Positions 1-8,846 of a stretch of DNA of 47,188 nt are shown here, in pieces. Positions within the stretch are counted from its first letter, which is position 1. Each line of letters opens with the position of its first letter. The notes below the pieces were generated by a model. It saw only the letters and a program-made list of their open reading frames with translations. It did not search any database and had not been told where the DNA came from. The translations under genes and the position numbers were made by a program. Origin of the DNA: Pseudomonadota bacterium (GTDB taxonomy: Bacteria; Pseudomonadota; Alphaproteobacteria; Puniceispirillales; Marisalimonadaceae); contig JAOESH010000014.1 of NCBI GenBank assembly GCA_028382005.1, positions 1-47,188 of the forward strand, written 5' to 3'.

Positions 1-1024
1 TCAATTCTATTGTTTTATAAGTTCTAAGCTTTTTATCTAATTCTTTTCTACCTAAATAAAGATCATCTACGTTAATCACACTATTGTCTGATTTTTCTAT
101 TTTTCTCTCGTTGAAAAAACTTATAATCTCCTCATAACGTTTATTAACTAAAGTTGAAAAGTTTTTAGACAAAACAATAACTAATTTTGGGTCATTACAA
201 AAAAAATCAAAAATAGTATCTAAAGTATTTTGATGAATTAATGGTAAAAAATGTTCAATTCCTTGAAATTTAATTCCTGAAGAAACCTTTTCATATATTT
301 GACTTTTCAATCCTTCTGAACCTAAAGTTGATCTAAATATTTGTCTAAAATTTTCAATATTTTTTTCATTTAACAAATATTCATTTGATGGATAAACATC
401 AATATTATTAGTTAATTCACTAGATCTTTGAGTTAATGGATCCATGACCTTCATCGATTCTATTTCATCACCAATAAAGTCAATCCTAAAAGCTCTTAGA
501 GACCCAACAGGAAATAAATCTAGTATGCTACCTCTTATTCCAAACTCACCAGATTCTCTAACTGTTTGAACACGTGTGTAACCAATTTTATTTAAAAAAT
601 TACTTATATATTTAAATGAATTTTTGTTTTGTTTAGTAATATTTAAAAAATTTGTAGAATAAAAATTGGTTGGAGCAGTTTTTATTAAAAGACCATTAAT
701 GGTTGTTAAGATTATATTTTTATTATTTGTTTCTTTAAGTAAAGAAAGCTTAGTAAAAGATTTAACACGTTCACTAGTAATATTAAAGTTTGGTGAAGAA
801 ATATCATAAGGAAGACAATCCCAAGCAGGAATATTATAGACATTAATATTTTGAAAATTCTCGATAAAAAAATTATTTATATTTGATAATTCTAAATCAT
901 TTTTAGCAACATAAAAAACATTGTTTTTTTGAGTTAAGGACGATAACAAAAATGGTATGAGGCCATCTTTTACACCATAAAAACCGTCAAGGTTATCAAG
1001 GTTAAAGTTTTGATTAAATAACAT
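1..1024 (-). CDS. mfd: Transcription-repair coupling factor Mfd, N-terminal part (cut by window edge)
   Basis: Mfd is the ATP-driven translocase that removes RNA polymerase stalled at DNA lesions and recruits UvrA. About 341 N-terminal residues are visible, corresponding to the UvrB-like, UvrA-interacting region; the RNA polymerase-binding and helicase parts lie beyond base 1. Recognisable motifs are AWDCLPYDISSPN about 70 residues in and the conserved RESGEFGIRGSILDLFP. The ATG overlaps the stop of sdhE in a TAATG arrangement, so the two are probably translationally coupled. Identification rests on these motifs. UvrB shares part of this fold, but the LPYD..SP block favours Mfd. Confidence 0.93.
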   Translation of the reverse strand, partial: MLFNQNFNLDNLDGFYGVKDGLIPFLLSSLTQKNNVFYVAKNDLELSNINNFFIENFQNINVYNIPAWDCLPYDISSPNFNITSERVKSFTKLSLLKETNNKNIILTTINGLLIKTAPTNFYSTNFLNITKQNKNSFKYISNFLNKIGYTRVQTVRESGEFGIRGSILDLFPVGSLRAFRIDFIGDEIESMKVMDPLTQRSSELTNNIDVYPSNEYLLNEKNIENFRQIFRSTLGSEGLKSQIYEKVSSGIKFQGIEHFLPLIHQNTLDTIFDFFCNDPKLVIVLSKNFSTLVNKRYEEIISFFNERKIEKSDNSVINVDDLYLGRKELDKKLRTYKTIEL

Positions 1025-1281
1025 TAAAAACCTTTATATTTTTTTATCATTTGAACAATAAGCATTTCTTTTTGTGAATTAGTTGTTTCAATATCAATTG
1101 ATAAACGCCATATACGTGGATCTCCAGAATCTAGTAATTTTTGATATGCTAATAACTCATCATCATTAAGGTTATTAATAAAATTATCGGCAAAATCACC
1201 TAGTAATATATCTGTTTCACGAGTGCCAGTATATTTTGATCTATAAATTAACTTTTTAATAAAATTATTTCTATTTTCCAA
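1024..1281 (-). CDS. sdhE: SdhE-type FAD assembly factor (succinate dehydrogenase flavinylation)
   Basis: An 85-residue protein of the SdhE/Sdh5 family, which helps attach FAD covalently to the flavoprotein subunit of succinate dehydrogenase in the cytoplasm. The diagnostic block near residues 13-31 reads YRSKYTGTRETDILLGDFA, and the all-helical family pattern follows (DDELLAYQKLLDSGDPRIW). The family motif RGxxE appears here as TGTRE: the Gly and Glu are kept but the leading Arg is Thr. Its position between mfd and recG matches other alphaproteobacteria. The stop codon overlaps the mfd start. It diverges from recG across 62 bp. Confidence 0.9.
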   Translation of the reverse strand: MENRNNFIKKLIYRSKYTGTRETDILLGDFADNFINNLNDDELLAYQKLLDSGDPRIWRLSIDIETTNSQKEMLIVQMIKKYKGF

Positions 1282-1343
1282 TTTTTTCTCGTTTAATTAG
1301 TATATAGTTTATATGAATTCAATAAATAAAGGTTTTTATAATC

Positions 1344-3470
1344 TTGTCTAATTTTATTATTAAAAGACCAGAAACTATTTTTAACTTGTTTTCTTCAATA
1401 AGCAAATTGAACGGTGTTGGTGAAAAAAGATTTACTATACTAAAAAACAAAATAGGTCCTTATATAATTAATATCTTATTTTATTTACCCGTAAAAGCTA
1501 TAGACAGATTTCGAAACACATCTTTAAGAACAATAGAACACGGTTCAATTATTACTTGTGATGTTGAAGTTGTTGAGATTAATATACCTCCTTTTAATTT
1601 CAGAAAAAAAAATAATATATCAAGAATAATCACATTTGGATTAAATAAAGAAAAACATATTAGACTTGATTTAATATATTTTGGTCAGAACACTCAATAT
1701 TTAAAAAATATTTTTAAAGTAGGGAACAAAATTGTTGTAAGTGGAAAATTTGAGAGTTTTAGTGGAATTGGACAAATTGTACATCCAGAGTATGTTGCTA
1801 TCTCAAGCGAAACTAACTCGATTCCTAAAATTGAAACAATTTATCCATTATTTCTTGGTTTAAATCAAAAATTTATATCGAAACTTATTAATGAGTCTTT
1901 AAAAAAAATTCCAAATTTTGAAGAATGGTTATCAGAAGAAATTATGATTAAACTTAATTTACCAAATTGGAAAGAATCTATAATTAAAATTCATAACCCT
2001 GATAACATATCTGACTGTGAAATAACTAGCAATTATAGAAAACGTCTAGCTTTAGACGAACTAACAGCTAATCAGATATCTATGTTACTCATTAAAAATA
2101 AGATATCAAAAGTTCATATTCATAGAAAATATGATGCAAATAGAGATTTTTTAAAAGAACTCTATAATATTTTACCTTTTAAATTAACTGAAAACCAAAA
2201 CGTTGTAGTGAATGAAATTCTTTTAGATCTTCAAAGTGATCGGACAATGATTAGAATGCTTCAAGGAGATGTTGGATCAGGTAAAACAATTGTTGCTTTA
2301 ATAAGTATGTTAAGCGCTATATCAGATGGCTCACAAAGTGTTCTTTTAGTTCCAACTGAAATATTAGCAATACAACATTTTAATACTATAAGTGAACTAC
2401 TCAAACCTCTAAATATTGAAGTATGTCTTTTATTAGGAGAATCAAAATCAAATTATAGCAAGAAAGATAGATTGGCTGTTATTGAAAATATTTCTAATGG
2501 AACTATTAAAATCATTATTGGAACACATGCTTTAATATCAAAAAAAGTAAATTATAAAAATTTATCATTAGCTATTATAGATGAACAACATAGATTTGGT
2601 GTCAAACAACGAGTTGAAATAACTGAAAAAGGTAAAAATGTTAATATTTTGGTAATGACGGCAACACCTATACCCAGATCTTTAGCTTTAACAGCATATG
2701 GTGATATGAACATTTCAACAATAACCGAAAAACCTAAAGGTAGAAAACCAATAAAAACTTATGTTTTACCTCAAAGTAAGATAGGTGAAGTTTTACAATC
2801 CATAAAACGAGCTATTGCAAATGAAGCATTAATATATTGGGTTTGTCCTTTAATTGAAGAATCTGAAAATTTAGATTTAATAGCAGTTAATGAAAGATTT
2901 GAATATTTAAAAAGTTATTTTAAGGATTATAATATTTCATTAGTTCACGGGAAACAGGATAAATTAGAAAGAGAAAATTCTATTAATGATTTTAAAAAAG
3001 GGAAAAGTAAAATTCTTGTTGCCACAACCGTTATAGAAGTTGGTGTAGATATTCCTGATGCTACAATTATGATTATTGAATGTGCTGAAAGATTTGGACT
3101 GGCTCAGGTTCATCAATTAAGAGGAAGAGTAGGCAGAAGTGATAAAGAATCCTCGTGTATTTTATTATATAAAACTGAACTAACACCAATAGCACATTCA
3201 AGACTAAAAATTTTAAAAGATACAAATGATGGATTTGCAATCTCAGAACATGACTTAATATTGAGAGGTCCAGGAGAAGTTCTTGGAAGTAAGCAATCAG
3301 GCAATATTGATTTTAAATTTGTTGATTTACATATACATAGTGATTTAATTGAATTAGCAAGAAAAGAAGCACTTAACTTAATTAAATATGATAAAGAACA
3401 TGTGAAAATTAATACACTATTATCAATTTTTGAAAATAACGAAGCCATACAATTGTTAAAAGGTGGTTAA
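1344..3470 (+). CDS. recG: ATP-dependent DNA helicase RecG
   Basis: RecG remodels stalled replication forks and Holliday junctions. The 708-residue product has the usual length and domain order: an N-terminal wedge/OB region (about 60-160), helicase domain 1 with Walker A GDVGSGKT at 308-315 and the DEQH box at 413-416, then TATPIPRSLAL, and helicase domain 2 with QLRGRVGRS at 591-599. The C-terminal translocation region (ISEHDLILRGPGEVLGSKQSG) is present. The start is TTG, with an AAAGG ribosome-binding site about 10 bases upstream and no in-frame ATG before a stop. The gene ends 10 bp from the convergent DUF502 gene. Confidence 0.97.
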   Translation: MSNFIIKRPETIFNLFSSISKLNGVGEKRFTILKNKIGPYIINILFYLPVKAIDRFRNTSLRTIEHGSIITCDVEVVEINIPPFNFRKKNNISRIITFGLNKEKHIRLDLIYFGQNTQYLKNIFKVGNKIVVSGKFESFSGIGQIVHPEYVAISSETNSIPKIETIYPLFLGLNQKFISKLINESLKKIPNFEEWLSEEIMIKLNLPNWKESIIKIHNPDNISDCEITSNYRKRLALDELTANQISMLLIKNKISKVHIHRKYDANRDFLKELYNILPFKLTENQNVVVNEILLDLQSDRTMIRMLQGDVGSGKTIVALISMLSAISDGSQSVLLVPTEILAIQHFNTISELLKPLNIEVCLLLGESKSNYSKKDRLAVIENISNGTIKIIIGTHALISKKVNYKNLSLAIIDEQHRFGVKQRVEITEKGKNVNILVMTATPIPRSLALTAYGDMNISTITEKPKGRKPIKTYVLPQSKIGEVLQSIKRAIANEALIYWVCPLIEESENLDLIAVNERFEYLKSYFKDYNISLVHGKQDKLERENSINDFKKGKSKILVATTVIEVGVDIPDATIMIIECAERFGLAQVHQLRGRVGRSDKESSCILLYKTELTPIAHSRLKILKDTNDGFAISEHDLILRGPGEVLGSKQSGNIDFKFVDLHIHSDLIELARKEALNLIKYDKEHVKINTLLSIFENNEAIQLLKGG

Positions 3471-3480
3471 AGGAAATATT

Positions 3481-4116
3481 TTACATTTTTTTAATTTTGG
3501 GCGTAACTATACCCCCAGAAATCACCATTTTGACAGCATCTTCAACTTTCATATTCATATAAATTAAGTCATTTTTAGGCAAAAATAAAAGAAAACCACT
3601 TGTTGGATTAGGTGTGGTAGGTATAAAAACATTAATAAGTTTTGCTTTATTCAATGTTTGAACTTCACCTTTTGTTTCTCCAGTAACAAAGCCAATGACC
3701 CAGATCCCCTTTCTTGGATACTCTACTAAGACAACTTCTCTAAAACTGTCTGAATTAGTTGACATAACAGTTTCCATTATTTGTTTAATAGCTCCATAAA
3801 CACTTCTTACTACAGGCATTTTATCTAAGACTCTTTCACCCGTCTTAAGAAGCGTTCTCCCAATAAAACCTGGAGTTAATGCTCCTATAAATGTAATAAA
3901 AATAATACTTATTATTAAACCAATACCAGGAATTTGATGTGGTAATTTTTTGGTAAAATCCAAACTTTCAGGTAACAAAGCCGCCACTTGTGTGTCAATA
4001 AAAGTAATAATAATCCAAGTAACGTAAATAGTTATTAAAATTGGAGAAATTACTAAAATACCAGCAAGAAAATACCGTCTAAACCTTGCAAAAATACCTA
4101 AATTGTTTTCTGGCAA
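3481..4116 (-). CDS. DUF502 family membrane protein
   Basis: A small inner-membrane protein of the DUF502 family, whose function is not established. Two hydrophobic stretches follow a basic RFRRYFLAG start, one at ILVISPILITIYVTWIIITFI and one at GIGLIISIIFITFIGALTPGFIG. A family-typical soluble tail follows, with LVEYPRKGIWVIGFVTGE and VFIPTTPNPTSGFLLFLP. I place the start at TTG 4116 because GGAG lies 7 bases upstream. An in-frame ATG at 4149 would add 11 residues but has no ribosome-binding site. It diverges from mazG and converges on recG. The family assignment is firm and the role unknown. Confidence 0.88.
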   Translation of the reverse strand: MPENNLGIFARFRRYFLAGILVISPILITIYVTWIIITFIDTQVAALLPESLDFTKKLPHQIPGIGLIISIIFITFIGALTPGFIGRTLLKTGERVLDKMPVVRSVYGAIKQIMETVMSTNSDSFREVVLVEYPRKGIWVIGFVTGETKGEVQTLNKAKLINVFIPTTPNPTSGFLLFLPKNDLIYMNMKVEDAVKMVISGGIVTPKIKKM

Positions 4117-4187
4117 TTTAACTCTCCAAATATTATAATTAAAAATCATAAATTAGTTTAAATAAATAACATAAAATAGATAAAAAA

Positions 4188-5030
4188 ATGAAAAAAATTT
4201 CTACCGTTGATTTAAAAGAATTAAATAAATTAGTTTCTATAGAAAAAATAAGAAAAGTAATTGAACTCTTAAGAGATCCTGAAAATGGTTGTCCTTGGGA
4301 CTTGAAACAAGATTATCAGTCATTAGCGCCCTATTCTATCGAAGAAGCTTACGAATTGGTTGATGCGATAGAAAGTAATAATATAGATAACATTAAAAAT
4401 GAATTAGGTGATTTATTACTACAAGTTGTTTTAATTTCACAAATTGCTGCAGATAAAGATGATTTCAATTTAGACGATGTTGCTAATGAAATATCAAACA
4501 AAATTATAAGACGACACCCTCAAATTTTTGATCATGATTATACAAATAATGATTTACCTAATGAAAGCTGGGAAAGAATTAAAAATAACGAGGAAAATAT
4601 AAATGGAATAAAAAGCAAACATATTTTAGATAAAATTGAAACTAATATTCCATCAACTTTAAGATCCATTAAAATTCAAAAAAAAGCAGCCTCATTAAAC
4701 TTTGATTGGAAAAATAAAACACAAGTATTATCAAAAGTTGATGAAGAACTAACTGAACTTAAAGAAGCTATACATAAAAATAATAAAGATAATATTGAAG
4801 AGGAATTAGGTGATCTTTTTTTTACATTATTAAATTTATCTAGACATTTAAAATTAGATCCTGATCAGACAATAAGAAAAGCTAATAACAAATTCATTCT
4901 AAGATTTAATACTATGGAAAACATTCTTGATGAGATGAATATAAAATGGCATAATTTAAAATATTCTGATTTGGAAAAATTATGGAGTAAAGCTAAATTA
5001 ATACATAAAGAGGATAAAAATGAATTCTAA
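4188..5030 (+). CDS. mazG: Nucleoside triphosphate pyrophosphohydrolase MazG
   Basis: MazG hydrolyses (d)NTPs to the monophosphate plus pyrophosphate, a house-cleaning role. At 280 residues it has the full two-domain form. The first MazG domain holds NGCPWDLKQDYQSLAPYSIEEAYELVDAI followed by ELGDLLLQVV. The second repeats the metal-binding pattern with VDEELTELKEAI and EEELGDLFFTLLNL. The EExxE and ExxD motifs that bind magnesium are present in both. No clear ribosome-binding site precedes the ATG. The last 11 bases overlap the next gene, so the two are probably co-translated. mazG is common near hflX/ntr in alphaproteobacteria, which fits this neighbourhood. Confidence 0.95.
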   Translation: MKKISTVDLKELNKLVSIEKIRKVIELLRDPENGCPWDLKQDYQSLAPYSIEEAYELVDAIESNNIDNIKNELGDLLLQVVLISQIAADKDDFNLDDVANEISNKIIRRHPQIFDHDYTNNDLPNESWERIKNNEENINGIKSKHILDKIETNIPSTLRSIKIQKKAASLNFDWKNKTQVLSKVDEELTELKEAIHKNNKDNIEEELGDLFFTLLNLSRHLKLDPDQTIRKANNKFILRFNTMENILDEMNIKWHNLKYSDLEKLWSKAKLIHKEDKNEF

Positions 5031-5781
5031 ATTACCCAAAACAATTTTTATTACTGGCGCAACTTCTGGCTTTGGTATGGCTACAGCAAAATTATTTAAC
5101 AAAAATGGCTGGCAAACAATTATAACTGGACGAAGAGCAGATCGTTTAGAAGAGTTGGCTGAAGAATTAGGTGAAGGATCTTTACCGTTATCTTTTGATG
5201 TTAGTGACAGACGTTCTGTAAAATCAGCTGTAGATAACCTTCCTCCAAATTTTAATAACATATCTGTTTTGTGTAATAATGCAGGACTTGCTTTAGGTTT
5301 AGAAGGTGCTGACAAAGCAAGCCTTGATGATTGGGATCAAATGATAGATACAAATATTAAGGGAATAATTTACACAACTAGAAACGTATTACCTTTAATG
5401 ATTGAAAATGGTGAAGGTCATATTATTAATCTTGGTTCAGTTGCCGGTTCTTATCCTTATCCTGGCGGTAACGTTTATGGAGGCACTAAAGCATTTGTAA
5501 GTCAATTTTCTTTAAATTTACGTGCTGATTTAGTAAATAAAGGGATAAATGTAACTTCTCTTGAACCAGGACTGGCTGAAACTGAATTTTCTATTGTTAG
5601 GTTTAAAGGTGATAGAGAAAAAGCATCGCAAGTTTATAAAAATACTAAAGTCATTAATCCAGAAGATATTGCTGAAGCTATATATTGGATTTCAACAAGA
5701 CCCAAAAATATTAATATAAATAGAATGGAAATAATGGCTGGGGATCAAGCTTTTAATCCATTCAATGTCGTTAAAAGGTAA
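5020..5781 (+). CDS. ydfG: Short-chain dehydrogenase, YdfG-like NADP-dependent 3-hydroxy acid dehydrogenase
   Basis: A 253-residue classical short-chain dehydrogenase. The cofactor motif TGATSGFGMATAKLF sits near residue 10, followed by NNAGLAL, the catalytic Ser in NLGSVAGSYPY, and the YxxxK pair in VYGGTKAF. The late block EPGLAETEFSIVRFKGD is typical of the YdfG branch, whose members reduce or oxidise short 3-hydroxy acids such as serine/allo-threonine and malonic semialdehyde. Substrate is inferred from family only. AGAGG lies 8 bases before the ATG at the end of mazG. It ends 8 bp from the convergent phosphatase gene. Confidence 0.85.
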   Translation: MNSKLPKTIFITGATSGFGMATAKLFNKNGWQTIITGRRADRLEELAEELGEGSLPLSFDVSDRRSVKSAVDNLPPNFNNISVLCNNAGLALGLEGADKASLDDWDQMIDTNIKGIIYTTRNVLPLMIENGEGHIINLGSVAGSYPYPGGNVYGGTKAFVSQFSLNLRADLVNKGINVTSLEPGLAETEFSIVRFKGDREKASQVYKNTKVINPEDIAEAIYWISTRPKNININRMEIMAGDQAFNPFNVVKR

Positions 5782-5789
5782 TAAATTAA

Positions 5790-6659
5790 TTATTGTCTGT
5801 ATGTGTTATCTTCAGGAATAGTTATTTCTCTTACATGATTCCAAATGTTATTACTAGCAGCTGCTAAAATAGGTCCTTTAGATTTAATATTAAATTCTTC
5901 TTTAGACATTGACATATAAACACATCCGCCTGCTTCTTTAATGATAAGATCTAATGGAGAGTGATCCCACGGCGTAACTCTACCATGAAAAATAAATTGA
6001 ATTTTGTTATTTGCTAGCATCGTAGTTTCTATACCTGCACTTCCAATAAATAATCTTTTAGTGTTAGTTCGTAGATTATTTAGAATAGCTTTTCTAAACT
6101 CTTCGGGAATACCTTTAGTACCGCCAGAACCAATAATTTCAGAGCGTTTATTTATTTTTATTTTTAATTGTGATGATACTTTTGTATCTATATCTAATTT
6201 GTATGCCCCAATCCCCTTAAACGCATAAATTAACTCCCTATCTAAAGGTTTATAAATAAAAGAAGCTATAGGAAAAGAATGTTTTACAAGAGAAATCATT
6301 GAACAAAAGTTTTTATTGCCATTAATATAATTTTTAGTTCCATCAATAGGATCAATAACCCATAAAAGCGGTTCATTTAATAAATTCAAATAATTTTCTT
6401 TATGTATGAACGCACTTTCTTCTCCTATAATCTTAGTTATACCAAGAAAATTAAAAAGCTTTTTAGTTATAAAATTTTCACTTTTTTTGTCAGCAATACA
6501 TACGAAATCATCAGAAGATGTTTTTGTATCGATATCATTTGGAGAAAGCTTATTAAAATAATATAAAATAACTTTATCATTAACATCAATCAATATCCTA
6601 GTAATATATTCTAGAATTTCATCTCTACTTGCTTTACTATAAATAATATTATCTAACAT
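5790..6659 (-). CDS. Inositol monophosphatase family protein
   Basis: A magnesium-dependent phosphatase of the inositol monophosphatase superfamily, about 289 residues. The three metal-site motifs are visible: GEES near residue 80, WVIDPIDGTKNYI near 102 (DPxDGT) and PWDHSPLDLIIKEAGG near 230, where the usual WDxAAG reads WDHSPL. The family includes SuhB, HisN-type histidinol-phosphatase and CysQ. Nothing in the sequence separates these cleanly, so I give no symbol. Start: ATG at 6659. A TTG two codons upstream (6665) is possible, and neither has a good ribosome-binding site. It follows hflX by about 20 bp on the same strand and may be co-transcribed. Confidence 0.85.
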   Translation of the reverse strand: MLDNIIYSKASRDEILEYITRILIDVNDKVILYYFNKLSPNDIDTKTSSDDFVCIADKKSENFITKKLFNFLGITKIIGEESAFIHKENYLNLLNEPLLWVIDPIDGTKNYINGNKNFCSMISLVKHSFPIASFIYKPLDRELIYAFKGIGAYKLDIDTKVSSQLKIKINKRSEIIGSGGTKGIPEEFRKAILNNLRTNTKRLFIGSAGIETTMLANNKIQFIFHGRVTPWDHSPLDLIIKEAGGCVYMSMSKEEFNIKSKGPILAAASNNIWNHVREITIPEDNTYRQ

Positions 6660-6679
6660 AATCAATCAGTTACTTTAAA

Positions 6680-7990
6680 TTATATATAATTAAAATATAT
6701 ATCTGGAAACTTTGATTTGAATACATCTAAGTTAACAGAAGATATTTTGGCTTTTATTTTATTTATATCAAAACCAATCTGGCAAAGATTATTATCATAA
6801 ACAAAACAGTTTTTATAGATCCAAGAATCTATATTAGAATTGTTTAATGGTATTGAAAAATTTATATTGAAATAATCCTTTTCAATCAAGGTTAAAATGT
6901 ATTTTTTTAAACAGTCTAAGCCATCTTTTGAGATTGCCGAAGTTTCAATTACTTCATCCATATATTTGATATTAATATCTTGAGTATTCGAGTTTAAGTC
7001 ATATTTATTAAAAACATGGATAATTTTATTATTTAATTCTTGTTCAGAAAAACCAATTTGAAATAGAGTTTCAATAACTAAATTAGCTTGATTTTCAATA
7101 TTTTCATTTGATAAATCATGAACTAATAATAAAAAATCTGCAGAAAAAAGTTCTTCCAAAGATGAATTAAAAGCATTAATTAGTTCAGTAGGCAATGCTG
7201 ATATGAAGCCAACTGTGTCAGTAAGAATAATTTGTTTCTTCTCAGGAAAATTAACCAAACTCATTTTAGTATCAAGTGTAGCAAAAACCATATCTTTAAC
7301 TAAAACATTAGATTGAGTTAAATTATTGAAAATTGATGATTTACCGCTATTAGTGTAACCAACTAACGAAAAGATTAACTTTGAATTTATTTTTCTTCTT
7401 CTTCTTTGAAGTTCTCTTGTTTTCATCACATTAGACAGTTGACTTCTTATTTGTTTAATTTTTGAATCAATTATTCTTTTATCTAATTCTAATTGACTTT
7501 CACCAGGTCCACCTACCTTACTTAAGCCGCCTCTTTGTCTTTCTAAGTGTGTCCAAGATTTCACTAATCTAGTTTTTTGAAAACTTAAATTTGCTAACTC
7601 CACTTGAAGTATTCCTTCTTTGGTTTTAGCTCTTAAGCCAAATATTTCTATAATTAGCTGGGTTCTATCAATTATTTTTTTATTTAGAATTTTTTCTAAA
7701 TTTCTATGTTGGACAGGTGATAAAGAACAATCAACAATTATTAAATCAATTAAATTTAGGTTAAAATTTAACTTGATTTCATCAGTTATTGTTGTAGAAA
7801 AAAATGAAGAAGGCTTGGGGATTGATATATTAATAATCTTTTCATAAAAAATTTTACTATTTAGCGCTTCTGACAAGCTTCTTGTTTCACTTGAGCGCGC
7901 AATAAAGTTTTCTTGATTGAAAATAATGTTCTGGCAAAATTTTAAATTTTTAAAAATTGGCAATAATAATAATATTTTATAATTTTTCAT
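6680..7990 (-). CDS. hflX: Ribosome-associated GTPase HflX
   Basis: HflX is a GTPase that splits and rescues stalled 70S ribosomes. The 436-residue protein has the glycine-rich linker WTHLERQRGGLSKVGGPGES followed by a basic helix, then the G domain: GYTNSGKSS (G1), FATLDT (switch I), DTVGF (G3), NKYD (G4) and SAIS (G5). The N-terminal domain is divergent but of normal length. In many alphaproteobacteria hfq lies immediately upstream. Here the upstream neighbour is dat, 10 bp away, and no hfq is present. It belongs to the long minus-strand run from ntrB. Confidence 0.95.
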   Translation of the reverse strand: MKNYKILLLLPIFKNLKFCQNIIFNQENFIARSSETRSLSEALNSKIFYEKIINISIPKPSSFFSTTITDEIKLNFNLNLIDLIIVDCSLSPVQHRNLEKILNKKIIDRTQLIIEIFGLRAKTKEGILQVELANLSFQKTRLVKSWTHLERQRGGLSKVGGPGESQLELDKRIIDSKIKQIRSQLSNVMKTRELQRRRRKINSKLIFSLVGYTNSGKSSIFNNLTQSNVLVKDMVFATLDTKMSLVNFPEKKQIILTDTVGFISALPTELINAFNSSLEELFSADFLLLVHDLSNENIENQANLVIETLFQIGFSEQELNNKIIHVFNKYDLNSNTQDINIKYMDEVIETSAISKDGLDCLKKYILTLIEKDYFNINFSIPLNNSNIDSWIYKNCFVYDNNLCQIGFDINKIKAKISSVNLDVFKSKFPDIYFNYI

Positions 7991-8000
7991 AGCTTAGTTA

Positions 8001-8846
8001 TTAACTTTTAAAGTTATCAAAATATAATTTCCTTAAATTTAAAGAAATATTTCCAACTAGACCTTCGTTTATCTTATGGTTATCAATTTGAATAATTGGG
8101 ATTACAAAAGATGAAGCACTAGTTAAAAAAACTTCATTAGCTTCAAAAAGTTCATCTCGTGTAAACCTTTTTTCAACTACATTAATATTATTTTCTTTTG
8201 CGAATGACGATATAGAATTTCTAGTTATACCTGATAAAATTTTGCCATCAAGATTTCTAGTTATTAATTTATTATCATTATTTAGAATCCATATATTCGA
8301 ACTTGATCCTTCTGTTACATAACCATCAGAATCAATAAAAATACTTTCATATGCTCCATTTTTAACAGCTTTCGTTTTTGCCATTACGTTTGGAAGAAGT
8401 TGTGTTGTTTTGATATCTGGTCGTGACCACCTGTTATCATCTAAAGTAATTGCTCTTACACCTTTAACATTGATATCAATATTTGATTTTTTAGTAATTA
8501 TTATAGTTAAAATAGGTTTTATGTTTAAACCATAATAGCTATGATTTCTCTCTGAGATTCCTCTAGAAACTTGTATATAAACAGACCCAACAATCGCCCT
8601 ATTCATTTTAATAAGATTTTTTATAATTAATTTTAGAGACGACATAGAAAAAGAGAAATTTATCTCTAAAGATTTTAATGAATTAAACAATCTTTGTATA
8701 TGACCATCGAAATCATAAAATATTTTGTTATTGAAGACAATGACTTCATAAACAGCATCTCCAAAATGATATCCTCTATCATTGACATGGATTTTAGAAT
8801 CTTCGTAACTAGCGTATTTCCCATTTATGTAAATAATATTTGGCAT
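8001..8846 (-). CDS. dat: D-amino acid aminotransferase (class IV PLP enzyme)
   Basis: A fold-type IV PLP aminotransferase that interconverts D-alanine and D-glutamate with their keto acids, supplying cell-wall D-amino acids. The 281-residue protein opens with INGKYASYEDSKIHVNDRGYHFGD. The PLP lysine is probably K146 in the block DIKTTQLLPNVMAK, and YVTEGSSSNIWI and LSGITRNS match the cofactor phosphate-binding region. The IKTxxLLPN form favours D-amino acid transaminase over branched-chain IlvE. Its ATG overlaps the trkA stop as TAATG. Class-IV substrate calls from sequence carry some risk, hence moderate confidence in the exact substrate. Confidence 0.85.
   Translation of the reverse strand: MPNIIYINGKYASYEDSKIHVNDRGYHFGDAVYEVIVFNNKIFYDFDGHIQRLFNSLKSLEINFSFSMSSLKLIIKNLIKMNRAIVGSVYIQVSRGISERNHSYYGLNIKPILTIIITKKSNIDINVKGVRAITLDDNRWSRPDIKTTQLLPNVMAKTKAVKNGAYESIFIDSDGYVTEGSSSNIWILNNDNKLITRNLDGKILSGITRNSISSFAKENNINVVEKRFTRDELFEANEVFLTSASSFVIPIIQIDNHKINEGLVGNISLNLRKLYFDNFKS

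Noticed and set aside
3113-3448. 111-codon open frame antisense to the end of recG
   Set aside because: Covers the conserved helicase C-terminus and has no start signal or motif.
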